From the NCBI GenBank assembly GCA_964641665.1, contig CAZXKO010000038.1, forward strand, positions 136,545 through 200,544: a DNA stretch of 64,000 bases, in the 5' to 3' direction. Of the stretch, positions 8,783 through 17,325 are shown piece by piece. The notes under the pieces were generated by a model. It had not been told where the DNA came from, made no database searches, and saw nothing but the letters and a program-made list of their open reading frames with translations. Positions within the stretch are counted from its first letter, which is position 1, and each line of letters starts with the position of its first letter. Source of the stretch: Gp1-AA133 sp964641665. Its GTDB lineage: Bacteria > Acidobacteriota > Terriglobia > Terriglobales > Acidobacteriaceae. The position numbers and the translations under genes were made by a program.

Positions 8783-10333
8783 CTACTGCTGCTCCTCCTG
8801 ATAGGTGTCGATCAAGGCGATGGCGACCTCGTCCAATTGCCGGCTGGAAAGTTCTCCCACCCGCCAGACGCGCTTGGTTCGGAGGGCCCAGAGTACGCCC
8901 AATCCGTAGGGCACCATGCTGATCAGAATCTGTATCCCAACCTGTACAACCGTACGAGCCAAGAACCAGTGGCGCATCAAGAACAAGGTCAGGACCAGTG
9001 GGGCACACAGGAGAAGGGGCAGAACGTAGGCCTCGCGGAGAAACGTGCCAACGCGAACGCCGAGGAGCCTGCACAGATGGCGAGGCATGAAGAACAGCGT
9101 CGTGCAGAGCAAAGGCAGCGCTGTGCCTGCAGCGTCGCCGAGGAGACCGAAAGGGCGGATCAGGACGACGCTGAGAATAAGGTTGGCCCCGCTCTCCATC
9201 AATGTGATCCAGGCATAGGACTGGTGTTTGGCCATACCGTACAGGATGCGGACCGAGGCGCCCTGAGCAAGAGCGAGCGTGCTGGGGATCAGCAGGACGA
9301 GAAGCACGGGGTAACTGATCGCGACGTAGCGAGCGCCCACCCAGGCGGTAATGACGGATCTCCCCAGAATGAGAAGAATCGCGGTGATGGGGAAGATGAT
9401 GAGGGCGCAAGCGCGGTTACCGGCAACCAAGATCTTTCTCAGCCGATCGATATCGCCTTGGGCGTCGGACTGGCCCGACATGGGAACAAAGATCTGGGCG
9501 AGGCTGCTCACGACTTCCGAGGCATAGTCGACGAGGCGGTCCGCGATGGAGAAGAAGGTAATCGCCGCGACCGGCATAAAGGCGCCAATAACAATCTCGT
9601 CGGTCTTGAAGCGCAGCTTGTAGGCGATCATGAGGATAAAGCTGACGGCGCTGTAATTCGCGATCTCGCGGAAGGAACTGCGGTCGACGTATTTCCAACT
9701 GAGTGAAACGGGCAGGATGCGGAACACGATGGCGGCACGGACAAGCGAACCAAGGATCGGCAAGCCGACTGTGATAAGAGCAACGGTGAGCAGGCCGCGG
9801 CCGTGATTCAGGGCGATGACGATGAGCACGGCACGAAGCAGGGTGGACGCGAGATTGGTGGCATTGACCCAATAAAAGCGCTGCAGGCCCTCGAGAATCC
9901 CGCCGAAGACGCCCGTGGGAAAGCCGAGAGCGACCGAGGCGCCGACCATAAGGAAGAGCCAACGGGCGGTGGCGAGGAACTCCAAGGGAATGTGGAACAA
10001 AGATTCGATGAACGAAGTGGCGAGCAGGGTGACGACCATCGTAAAGGCGCCGATCACGGCGTAGCTGAGGAGGCTGGTGTTGATGAGCTTCGCCAGGGCT
10101 TCGGTGTTGTTGGTGGCGCAGTAGGTGGAGACGTAGCGGATGACGGAGGAACGGATTCCTAGATCAAAGAGGCCGTAGTATCCGGTGACCGAGAAAATGA
10201 GGACCCAAATGCCGAAGGCGGTGTCGCCGAGGCGATGCAGGATGAAGGGGGAGAGGAAGATGCCAACCAGGATGTTGACTCCCAGGCTGAACCAACTGGA
10301 GCCGACATTCTTGACGATCTCAGTATGGCGCAT
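8783..10333 (-). CDS. Wzx-type polysaccharide/oligosaccharide flippase
   Basis: 516-aa MATE-like membrane protein with about 12-14 transmembrane segments. The N-terminus (VKNVGSSWFSLGVNILVGIF) and early LFDLGIRSSVIRYVS are characteristic of Wzx/RfbX lipid-linked repeat-unit flippases. Such proteins turn undecaprenyl-diphosphate oligosaccharides from the cytoplasmic to the periplasmic face. It is convergent with the GT-C-like gene (75 bp between stops) and probably co-transcribed with the glycosyltransferase and pyruvyl-transferase genes upstream on the minus strand. Confidence 0.88.
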   Translation of the reverse strand: MRHTEIVKNVGSSWFSLGVNILVGIFLSPFILHRLGDTAFGIWVLIFSVTGYYGLFDLGIRSSVIRYVSTYCATNNTEALAKLINTSLLSYAVIGAFTMVVTLLATSFIESLFHIPLEFLATARWLFLMVGASVALGFPTGVFGGILEGLQRFYWVNATNLASTLLRAVLIVIALNHGRGLLTVALITVGLPILGSLVRAAIVFRILPVSLSWKYVDRSSFREIANYSAVSFILMIAYKLRFKTDEIVIGAFMPVAAITFFSIADRLVDYASEVVSSLAQIFVPMSGQSDAQGDIDRLRKILVAGNRACALIIFPITAILLILGRSVITAWVGARYVAISYPVLLVLLIPSTLALAQGASVRILYGMAKHQSYAWITLMESGANLILSVVLIRPFGLLGDAAGTALPLLCTTLFFMPRHLCRLLGVRVGTFLREAYVLPLLLCAPLVLTLFLMRHWFLARTVVQVGIQILISMVPYGLGVLWALRTKRVWRVGELSSRQLDEVAIALIDTYQEEQQ

Positions 10334-10384
10334 CGCTAGCGAAGCCTCGCAGCGGAAGTCGCGGTTGGCGGTGCGGTGCGGAAA

Positions 10385-11464
10385 TCAAACAGTCCTCGGC
10401 CCGGCGGGGGTATTCAGGTTGAGGGTCTCGGTGCTGAGTCCGAGGTCGTTCAGTAAGCGCGCTCCCTGTTCGCGTTTCCGGCGGGCCACGCGCTGGAGGT
10501 GGGAGCGATAATAACGTTGCAGCAAGCCCGGGAAAAGGCGAAGTGCGAGTTGGACGGCGAGTAGTCTCCAGTCATGGACGGCGGAGGTAGCCTTGCGAGC
10601 GGCGCGTCCGGCCTCGTCAAATTGCCCAGCTAGTAGCGACTGCCGCACGACGTCGAGTTGGATTTCCGCCTCAGTCTGCGAGATCTTGCCGCGGGCCATG
10701 AGGGCCTGCCTTTCCGTGAGCGGCTGCGTCGACGAGATCTTCCTGTAGACCTCAATGCGGGCCTGTCTCATGAGATCGCGGTTCCCGGCGAGTCCATTAC
10801 CGAGCCGGTGGTACATCTGAATCTCGCGGGTGAAAGTCATTTTTACCCCATTGCGTGCCATTCGCAGCCACAGATCGTAGTCTTCACAGCGAATGAAGCG
10901 CTCATCGAACAGCCCGGCTTCGACGAGTGCCTGCCGTGAGGCCATGGTGGAGGAGGTGCTCACTGCGCATTCCTCGAGCAGGAGGTTTTCGAAGTCTACG
11001 GGCAGGGACTGGGGAGTGACCTCGAAGTCAATCGAGACCGGGTGGCTGCCCTCGAGCAGCACAGCGTTCGAATAGATGAGTCCGATAGAGGGATCCTTCT
11101 GGAGAGCCTCCACGTGTTTTGCCAAATGATGAGGGAACCAAAGATCATCACTATCGAGGAATGCGATGTACTTTCCGCGCGCCTCCCGGATGCCCACGTT
11201 CCGGGCACTGCTGGGGCCGCGATTGTCCTGACGGAGGTAGCGAATCTTCGCAAGATACGGCTGCAAGGCTTGTTCGAGTGCCGGTGTGTCGGGCGAACCG
11301 TCATTGATAACGATGATTTCGTAGTTAGCGAGAGTCTGGGCCAGCACAGAATTCAAGGTCAACGCAATATAGGGGGCCGCGTTGTAGGCAGGGATGACGA
11401 CGCTGACGAGCGGGCCAGGCGCCGATGGGGGCTGCTGAGGAATGTCGGTCTGAGTCGAATTCAT
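10385..11464 (-). CDS. Family 2 glycosyltransferase
   Basis: 359-aa cytoplasmic GT-A enzyme. The N-terminal nucleotide-sugar domain reads VSVVIPAYNAAPYI, IIVINDGSPD, ARNVGIREARGKYIAFLDSDDLW, with the DxD metal motif in the last block. The C-terminal 120 residues are helical and charged. It adds one sugar to the growing lipid-linked repeat unit; donor and linkage cannot be told. It ends 51 bp before the flippase start. Its ATG overlaps by 4 nt (ATGA) the stop of a small upstream reading frame (11461-11652). Confidence 0.9.
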   Translation of the reverse strand: MNSTQTDIPQQPPSAPGPLVSVVIPAYNAAPYIALTLNSVLAQTLANYEIIVINDGSPDTPALEQALQPYLAKIRYLRQDNRGPSSARNVGIREARGKYIAFLDSDDLWFPHHLAKHVEALQKDPSIGLIYSNAVLLEGSHPVSIDFEVTPQSLPVDFENLLLEECAVSTSSTMASRQALVEAGLFDERFIRCEDYDLWLRMARNGVKMTFTREIQMYHRLGNGLAGNRDLMRQARIEVYRKISSTQPLTERQALMARGKISQTEAEIQLDVVRQSLLAGQFDEAGRAARKATSAVHDWRLLAVQLALRLFPGLLQRYYRSHLQRVARRKREQGARLLNDLGLSTETLNLNTPAGPRTV

Positions 11465-11652
11465 GCTCGGCTGCGGGTCAGGCCAGAACGCGCGATTTCA
11501 GTCGTCTGGGGACCGAACTCCAGAGTTTCGGCACTCTCCCAAATAATACGTTTCTCCAGTGCAGATTGCACGGTGGTTTCAGGCTCATGACAGAGGCGAG
11601 TTAGGTACCTCGTTCCACGTGGAAATCGCCGCGCAAGGTCGTCAGGCGGCAC
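11461..11652 (-). CDS. Possible small ORF overlapping the glycosyltransferase start
   Basis: 63 codons from a GTG, ending in an ATGA overlap with the start of the family 2 glycosyltransferase gene, an arrangement typical of translational coupling. The sequence (for example ESAETLEFGPQTTEIARSG) is not recognised and has no membrane segment or signal peptide. It could be a real short protein, the remnant of a larger upstream gene, or chance. It is the only possible gene in the 317 bp between the glycosyltransferase and pyruvyl-transferase genes. Confidence 0.25.
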   Translation of the reverse strand: MPPDDLARRFPRGTRYLTRLCHEPETTVQSALEKRIIWESAETLEFGPQTTEIARSGLTRSRA

Positions 11653-11781
11653 AGAGATTACAGAGTGGCAAGGGCACCCATTCGGGGCGGGACGCGGCTC
11701 TGCCCTCTCGTGCCACCGGCGAAGGCTGCACGCGATTGATTTTTCTCATGAGGACGACGGCACTGGCGTCTGACACACGAC

Positions 11782-12921
11782 TCACGACGACTCCAGGGTC
11801 AGGTCTGCCCAGATGGTGGAGGGGGCCGGTGTCCTTGCGGGCGGTGCCTCCGCCGCGGACTGTCGCCAAGCGGCGTCCAGCACGGCTTGGACGGCGGGCA
11901 TGTTGTCCAGGGTGGCGGCTTCGATGGTGAGGGAAATGTTCATCAAATCGGCGAATTCTCGAATCTTGCGATCGTAAGGCATGAGGATGACGGGACGGCC
12001 GCAAGATAAGGCCAGGACCGCCGCGTGCAGCCGCATGGCGACGACAAAGCGCGCAGCGCGTATCCAGCGACAGACTTCGTTCAAGTCGGCGGTCCAGGGG
12101 CGCAACTGTACTTGATCGGTGTGGCTCATGACCTGCGCAACGCGTTCGTGCAATTGAGCATCCCCATGCCCACTAGCCGGATTGGCTTGAAACGGGATGA
12201 AGATTACCTTGACCTGGTGGCGCTCGATCAAGTCGTCCAAGCTGGCAGCCAGCGTCTGGATTCGAGTTCCGGTCATCTCATAAAGCCGGAAAACGTGCGG
12301 ATCGTTCCGGAGACAGACCACCACGCAAGGTCGAGTCGCGGGCATTTCTGACAATAGGACTGAACGCTTGGCCAACAGGTCGGGCAAGCAGAGAACGATA
12401 TCGGGGGCAAGTATAGTCTTCGCGCTGGCGTCGAGCTGGTGGCAGATTTTCTCGGATCGGTGGTCGCGCACAATGATGCGGCGGCTCCGGCGGAACACCC
12501 ACCGTAAGAGGACGCGTCCGTAGCGGGTTGAAGGTTCCCCGACGCCTGCATTGACCAAGTAGACCTTTTTGCCGAGGAGAATAGCGACGATCATTTTCTC
12601 TATCGTGTAGAAGAACGTCCGCCACCCCAAATCATCACGAATGAGGTCGCCTCCGCCAACAATCAACGCGTCACTGTGGCGGATGGTGCGGAGCACGCGC
12701 AGGGCCCCGCCTTTGAACCACGCGGTGCGCCAGGCCCATTCTCCTAATAGAGGGCAATTCTCGACGGCGGGGAGTTGGTGGCTGCGCGTGACCTCAGCGG
12801 GCCGCTCCGACAAAACCGTCAGCTGGAAGTTCTGCCGCTCGAGCCAGGGTCGGAGACAGAACAGCATCATTTCGTCGCCCAGGTTTCCCATTCCGTAGTA
12901 GCCCATTAGCAGTGCTTTCAT
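11782..12921 (-). CDS. Polysaccharide pyruvyl transferase family protein (CsaB-like)
   Basis: 379-aa protein expected to transfer pyruvate from phosphoenolpyruvate as a ketal onto a cell-surface sugar. Family marks are the N-terminal GYYGMGNLGDEMML, the glycine-rich VGGGDLIRDD and the late MRLHAAVLALSCGRPVI. It is the first gene of the minus-strand set going into the glycosyltransferase and flippase. CsaB proteins pyruvylate cell-wall polymers for S-layer attachment; in a Gram-negative exopolysaccharide cluster the acceptor is more probably the exported repeat unit (inference). Confidence 0.85.
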   Translation of the reverse strand: MKALLMGYYGMGNLGDEMMLFCLRPWLERQNFQLTVLSERPAEVTRSHQLPAVENCPLLGEWAWRTAWFKGGALRVLRTIRHSDALIVGGGDLIRDDLGWRTFFYTIEKMIVAILLGKKVYLVNAGVGEPSTRYGRVLLRWVFRRSRRIIVRDHRSEKICHQLDASAKTILAPDIVLCLPDLLAKRSVLLSEMPATRPCVVVCLRNDPHVFRLYEMTGTRIQTLAASLDDLIERHQVKVIFIPFQANPASGHGDAQLHERVAQVMSHTDQVQLRPWTADLNEVCRWIRAARFVVAMRLHAAVLALSCGRPVILMPYDRKIREFADLMNISLTIEAATLDNMPAVQAVLDAAWRQSAAEAPPARTPAPSTIWADLTLESS

Positions 12922-13798
12922 TGAAGGCGCGTTGTTGTGAGATTCTCCCGGATCGAAGCAGTGACGCTGGTTTTGAAATCCGTGATTCGAGTGTAACCGA
13001 CGTGCAAAGAACTGCTCGTGACCTGATCCCCGCGATCTTGGTCATTCTGGCAGGGGGCCGATGTCGAGAAGCCGAAATCGTACGTCAGTCGGCCTTCTTC
13101 ACGGGGGCAGCTGATTTCGTAACGAGGCGCACGAGCCTTGTTCGGGGAAATGACTACGGGACATCCGGACGGACGGAGCGGGGAAAGCGGCTCTCTTGCC
13201 GCGCCGGACGCGGGTTTTGGGCCAAGTTTTTTACTGGCCATACTCGTGTAATTGGTTCCACTCATTGGGACCGGACTGGCACTTTTGTCCTAATGTGTTT
13301 ACCCTAGTCATTTCTAAGGACCTGAGGTCGCCCTGGTGTTCACGTCCCAGCGCAAGAAGCCAAGGTTGCGGGGGCCTAGCCCCCCGAATTGCAGCTGAGT
13401 TGAACCGTCCATTCGAAGGCGCCTCCTGCCCAAGCCCGTGCTGCGACCTCCGGCTGCCCGATAACTGATTTATTAACAATGCTTTACAAATCTCGTCGTG
13501 CCCGATTCAGGGCCCTAACACCTCACCTGAATCTGGAGTTCATCTTGGTAACAGCCGAGGGCTTCGCGCTCAAGTTAACCGATCCCCTGTGGAAAACCAG
13601 GCCGAAGGCCCGTAGCAAAAAAATGCAGAAAGTTGGAACTGTGAGTGCTATGAGATTTGGTAAGAACGTTGGTAAGAACGCTCGTTTCAATCAATTGCAG
13701 TGGACGGACTGGCGGGGTAGCGGTGGGGCTTACGCGCTGAGCGCACCGCCGGCCAGAATCGCTCACTTTACAAAAAACATTCAGTTAGGGGGTATTGA
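12922..13798. other. 877-bp intergenic region upstream of LuxR-HTH pair 1
   Basis: I see no convincing gene; the open frames here are short and of poor composition. A GC-rich dyad GGGGGCCTAGCCCCC lies at 13370-13384, and a 12-bp direct repeat (TTGGTAAGAACG twice) at about 13658-13681. The region after 13450 is AT-richer and probably holds the promoter for the LuxR-HTH pair. AGGGGG at about 13787-13792 is the ribosome binding site for the first gene. Confidence 0.4.
13370..13384. repeat. GC-rich palindrome
   Basis: Five-G arm, CCTAG centre, five-C arm. It could be a weak hairpin or a protein site in the long spacer ahead of LuxR-HTH pair 1. There is no T-run after it, so it is not a standard terminator. 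Confidence 0.4.
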
Positions 13799-14314
13799 AT
13801 GAGCGAAAGACCTGTCCGTCTGGGGCAGCGCGAACAACAGATCGTCGAACTGCTCTTGCAAGGTTGCGACAACGACGAAATCGCTCGACAACTCAATATG
13901 GCTCGTCGAACGGTGAAGGCCCATTTCAACCGTTTGTTCCTGCGATTCGGAATCACCAGCGGCATCAAGCGAGTAAAACTCGCGACACTCTTGTACCGGA
14001 GGCAGTTATGTTTGGAGGCGAACGCTACGGAAAACGGATACCCAGTGAACGAGAGAGTAGAGTTATTGAACTTGTTGCCCAGGGACTCAAGAACAAAGAA
14101 GTCGCCGACGAAATCGGAACCACTGAACACGTCGTCAAGAACTATCTCCGAGTCATCTACGACAAACTCGGACTCTGGAATCGGGTCGAACTCGCCCTCT
14201 GGTACGAAGCCCGCAGATTTGAGCAAATCGCCAGAGCTTGAACCACTGGAGGCTTGGGAACACAGCGTCCTGGGCCTAAGCCCGGCTTCTCCTTCGGGGA
14301 CACCACACCGGTAG
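13799..14314 (+). CDS. Stand-alone LuxR-type HTH protein A1 with a long overlapping tail
   Basis: The first 65 residues are a GerE/LuxR DNA-binding domain (QREQQIVELLLQGCDNDEIA, RRTVKAHFNRLFLRFGIT) with no receiver or ligand domain before it. The remaining 100 residues (Ser/Thr/Pro-rich) are read from DNA that encodes a second LuxR-HTH protein (14008-14241) in another frame. The paralogous gene at 24327 stops soon after its HTH, so this tail is probably a by-product of a lost stop codon. Start chosen at ATG 13799 after AGGGGG. Target unknown; likely works with the overlapping gene. Confidence 0.7.
   Translation: MSERPVRLGQREQQIVELLLQGCDNDEIARQLNMARRTVKAHFNRLFLRFGITSGIKRVKLATLLYRRQLCLEANATENGYPVNERVELLNLLPRDSRTKKSPTKSEPLNTSSRTISESSTTNSDSGIGSNSPSGTKPADLSKSPELEPLEAWEHSVLGLSPASPSGTPHR
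14008..14241 (+). CDS. Stand-alone LuxR-type HTH protein B1, nested within gene A1
   Basis: 77-aa protein that is almost only a LuxR HTH: RESRVIELVAQGLKNKEVA, then GTTEHVVKNYLRVIYDKLGL and W-x-R-x-ELAL. ATG 14008 has GGAGG at 13998-14002, five bases upstream. It lies entirely inside the 3' part of A1 in a different frame. It is clearly paralogous to the second gene of the pair at 24548 (shared GTTE-x-VVKNYLR and DKLG). A DNA-binding domain without a sensor suggests that partner proteins, expression level or heterodimerisation with A1 set its activity (inference). Confidence 0.75.
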   Translation: MFGGERYGKRIPSERESRVIELVAQGLKNKEVADEIGTTEHVVKNYLRVIYDKLGLWNRVELALWYEARRFEQIARA

Positions 14315-14341
14315 GTAAAACAAATCAGATCAGCGTTTTGA

Positions 14342-14368
14342 CGGCTGCCCGGTAGTCTTACGGGCAGC
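14342..14368. terminator. Hairpin between LuxR-HTH pair 1 and the zinc-ribbon gene
   Basis: GGCTGCCC and GGGCAGCC arms enclose an 11-nt loop. The hairpin overlaps the last codons of the convergent minus-strand gene and is followed on the plus strand by TGATGTTTT. It could stop transcription from both sides, though the T-run is weak. Confidence 0.45.
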
Positions 14369-15521
14369 CTGATGTTTTAAGCTCCCGGAGCCGCGTGACC
14401 GCTTCCGGGATCTGCTTGCGCGCGGCCGCCATCAACAATATCCGGGCCTGATCGCAATTCTTGGGCACGCCGTCCCCCGCCAGATACAACTCCGACAGCA
14501 AGAGCACGGCGGTGGTGTTTTCCTTCCGCACCGCTGCCCACAAAAAAGTGGCCGCTGCCGCACTGTCACGTGGCCGTTTCTTGCCCGTCAGGTAATCCTG
14601 CGCGGTTGCCAGTTCAACCGACCCGCTCGCTGTCGCGGGAATCGCGGGCGAGGGCAGAGGCGTTTCTGGTTTGCGAGGAACCGCCGTTACAACCACGCTG
14701 TTTGGGCGTGATGCGGTGACCCCTGGACGAGGTGATGTGGCCGCGGGCGGATCTGTTGCCACGACCACTGAACTCGGCATCGGCTGAGAGGGAACTGGCG
14801 CCGGCGCGGGATCTGGTGCCGACACCCGAGCAGGCTTTTCTGCGACGACGCTGGCGGCCGGAACAGTTTGAGGCGTCGGCTGGCTCGCGTTCGAACGTCG
14901 CGAATTGGCGTAATAGAGAAGCGCCAGGAACACCACGCCCACCAATGCGACTCCGTACTTGGCCGGGTTCCACCGACGCGAGGCTGCCTTGAGAGCGAGA
15001 TTCCTGTCGCGCAACCACTGGATTTCAGTAGTGCCGTTGCCGTTGGACGGCCGCGACGGCGTTTCCTCAAGTACCTCCGCGAACAGCGAAAGCGTGGGGA
15101 AAACGGGCTCGGGAACATTCTCGGCCGGACCGGCCTCTGTGGTGAACGGAGGCACTTCGGCATAGGCGGTGCCGCTTTGTTGCTCAGACAGCAGAGGCGA
15201 TCCGCACATCCCGCAAAAGCGTTGGCCCGGGCTACTTGGATGTCCGCACTCCGTGCAGTCGCCGGGCTCGACTGCGACTGGCCTCTTCGGAACCTCGTAA
15301 ATCGCCGCGGATGCCGGCGAAGGCGGGAGGGGTCCAGCCTCTGCCTCGAGTTCGCGCAGTAATTCGACGACAGCCTGCTCGCGCTTTTCCGGGGGAGTGG
15401 TGAAATAGACCTGTGCCCAGCGGCCCAGATTGCGGCCCAAGGTGGGGTTCTGCATGGGGTTCAACTCAGGATTGGGCAGGTCGGTGAGGCGATCGGGACT
15501 CTTTTCCTGAGGCTGCGCCAA
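14358..15521 (-). CDS. Zinc-ribbon, single-membrane-span protein with Sel1-like C-terminus
   Basis: 387 aa. A short helical segment near residues 30-60 (PPEKREQAVVELLRE) is followed by a zinc ribbon at about 86-105 (CTECG, then CGMCG). One membrane span lies at about 190-208 (VALVGVVFLALLYYA), then a Pro/Ala/Val-rich linker, and Sel1-like helical repeats at about 300-387 (ATFLWAAVRKENTTAVLLLS, LYLAGDGVPKNCDQAR). Expected topology is cytoplasmic ribbon and periplasmic Sel1 repeats. Sel1 repeats usually mediate protein contacts. It shares the helical segment with the PilZ protein at 39267. Function unknown; possibly paired with the next zinc-ribbon protein. Confidence 0.75.
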   Translation of the reverse strand: MAQPQEKSPDRLTDLPNPELNPMQNPTLGRNLGRWAQVYFTTPPEKREQAVVELLRELEAEAGPLPPSPASAAIYEVPKRPVAVEPGDCTECGHPSSPGQRFCGMCGSPLLSEQQSGTAYAEVPPFTTEAGPAENVPEPVFPTLSLFAEVLEETPSRPSNGNGTTEIQWLRDRNLALKAASRRWNPAKYGVALVGVVFLALLYYANSRRSNASQPTPQTVPAASVVAEKPARVSAPDPAPAPVPSQPMPSSVVVATDPPAATSPRPGVTASRPNSVVVTAVPRKPETPLPSPAIPATASGSVELATAQDYLTGKKRPRDSAAAATFLWAAVRKENTTAVLLLSELYLAGDGVPKNCDQARILLMAAARKQIPEAVTRLRELKTSGCP

Positions 15522-15633
15522 TGATAGTTTCTCCGAAGCGGGGCTTCAATTATTGCACTCCCAAGGCCGCTGGTTGTCAATCGGGAGAAAGGTGGAAAAC
15601 CAGCTCCTCCCGAGGGTTTTCGCTTCGCAGGTC

Positions 15634-17325
15634 TCAGTCGCAAACCTTGTGCTGCGCGGGTTCGAACTGATCCAACTGCGCATCATGCTGGCTGGCGATT
15701 CTCCCGTGCGGGGTTTTTCCGTACTGTTCGGAACCCGGGCAGTAGTACTGGGCAGTATGTACATCCACCCACACGGGAATGTTTGGATTTCCAGTGTAGG
15801 CCGGAGCTGGGGGTGGCTCGGCCAGACCGATACTTACCATGAACTGCTCAAACATGCTCAGTTGCGGCGCGGGTGGTGGAGCCGGCTTGCGCTTTGATTT
15901 CGCGGGAGCGTTCGCGGCGGCAGCGGGGTTGGTGGCCGCCTGGGGACTTCCCGTGTTCGCTGAAGTGGTGGGGCGGTTGGATGAGACGGCCCAGATGATC
16001 GTGATCACGAACAGGATTCCGGCCGCGATCAGCGCCACATCGCCCGGGTGCTTGCGCAGAAGACCGCGTTGTTTCTCGAGGAATCCCTTGAGCTGCACGG
16101 CGGGCGGCGACACCGCGATCGAACGAAACCAGACCCGCGGCTCAGGGTTTTTCTCTGCGACCGGAATCGGTTCCGGTGGTTCTTCCACGGGATCGACGTC
16201 AAGCTCCTCCCGAGGCATAGGGGCGGCGAAATTCGTGTCCGGCTCGGGAAGTGCCGCCCGCTCGAAGGGCGCGGGCGGAGGATTCATGGCAGCCGGCTTC
16301 TCGGGAAGAATGAAGCTATCTGACTCCGCACTTGGCGGCGCAGGAGAGTCGACAGCCTTGATCACGGACTCAGCCAGGTCCTGCTCATCTTCGGACGCGC
16401 TCAACTGACTGCCGATCTTCTTGAGGTTCCAGAGTGTCGCCCACTTACTCTGGAGATCGCTCCTGAGAGTGGCGCTGCGCGAGGTGCCGCAATCTCCACA
16501 AAAGACTTCTCCGGCCGCCAGTTCGTGTCCGCAGTGCTGGCAATACGAGGCCTCCAGCGGAGTTTCAGCCGTGCTGTCGGGCGAAGCCCCCGCACTCGGT
16601 TCCTGCGCCAGACGCGCCAGTTGCGGCTTGATTTGCTCGAGCACCTGCAGCATGGAGGCCCGCTCTGCGGCGACTCCTTTGCGCCACTCTTCTTCCGCCG
16701 CATGCGTGAGAGCTTCCGTAACCAATCCGGCCATGAGCTGGCAGGTGCGTACGTCGTTCTCATGGAAGGCGTTGGGCTTGGCAAAGACCAACTCGAGCGT
16801 GCCCGACGTCTTGCCATCGTGGAACACAGGCACGGCGATCAGGGAACCGATCCCGAGTCTTCGAGTGATCTCGGGATTGACGAGGAAGTCGGTGTCCGCG
16901 TCGGTGCAGCGCAGGATGGCGTTGTGCACCAGCGTGGCCGCCGAAAGAGTAGCCTCGGCCCTAAGGGTGGCGCCGGCCTGCGGAGAAAGGGAACCGCTTG
17001 CGGCGCGATAGACGATCTTGTCCTGGTCGAGAATCCCGATCGCGGCGCCCTGTGCACCGGTGATCTTGCGAAGGCGCTCGACCACCAGATTCATGGCGCC
17101 TGCCAGGTCGAGGTGACTGCTGTGAATCTGATGCTGAGTTTCGACGATCTCGGCGAGCGTGTTGGCGGAGTCGGAGTCGGTGCCCGGTTGGGATCCTGGG
17201 GCGGAGGACGGCTCACCGTCGTGGCGATCCTGATGCTTCTGGACGACGTAGGCCGCGGCCAGCAACTTCTGGAAAGTTACCTCGTCCAGGACGGGCGCGC
17301 CCTCTTTGTCGGGAGATGAGCTCAT
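15634..17325 (-). CDS. GAF domain, zinc-ribbon membrane protein with CPG-type C-terminal motif
   Basis: 563 aa. GAF domain at about residues 60-215 (HLDLAGAMNLVVERLRKITG, AAIGILDQ, LIAVPVF), then a coiled segment, a zinc ribbon at about 262-285 (CQHCG, CGDCG), a Pro/Glu-rich linker, and one membrane span near 425-450. The C-terminal 50 residues carry VWVDVHTAQYYCPGSEQYGKT and a final Cys, a pattern seen at the ends of some exported proteins and nucleases of soil bacteria. It is probably a cytoplasmic small-ligand or redox sensor tethered to the membrane with a small periplasmic domain. Upstream of, and in the same direction as, the zinc-ribbon/Sel1 gene (112 bp gap). Confidence 0.75.
   Translation of the reverse strand: MSSSPDKEGAPVLDEVTFQKLLAAAYVVQKHQDRHDGEPSSAPGSQPGTDSDSANTLAEIVETQHQIHSSHLDLAGAMNLVVERLRKITGAQGAAIGILDQDKIVYRAASGSLSPQAGATLRAEATLSAATLVHNAILRCTDADTDFLVNPEITRRLGIGSLIAVPVFHDGKTSGTLELVFAKPNAFHENDVRTCQLMAGLVTEALTHAAEEEWRKGVAAERASMLQVLEQIKPQLARLAQEPSAGASPDSTAETPLEASYCQHCGHELAAGEVFCGDCGTSRSATLRSDLQSKWATLWNLKKIGSQLSASEDEQDLAESVIKAVDSPAPPSAESDSFILPEKPAAMNPPPAPFERAALPEPDTNFAAPMPREELDVDPVEEPPEPIPVAEKNPEPRVWFRSIAVSPPAVQLKGFLEKQRGLLRKHPGDVALIAAGILFVITIIWAVSSNRPTTSANTGSPQAATNPAAAANAPAKSKRKPAPPPAPQLSMFEQFMVSIGLAEPPPAPAYTGNPNIPVWVDVHTAQYYCPGSEQYGKTPHGRIASQHDAQLDQFEPAQHKVCD

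Noticed and set aside
8837..9706. 289-codon open frame on the plus strand
   Set aside because: Antisense to the flippase gene; no hydrophobic segments or motifs.
13479..13802. 107-codon open frame before LuxR-HTH pair 1
   Set aside because: No ribosome site, odd composition and covers the direct repeats; probably chance.
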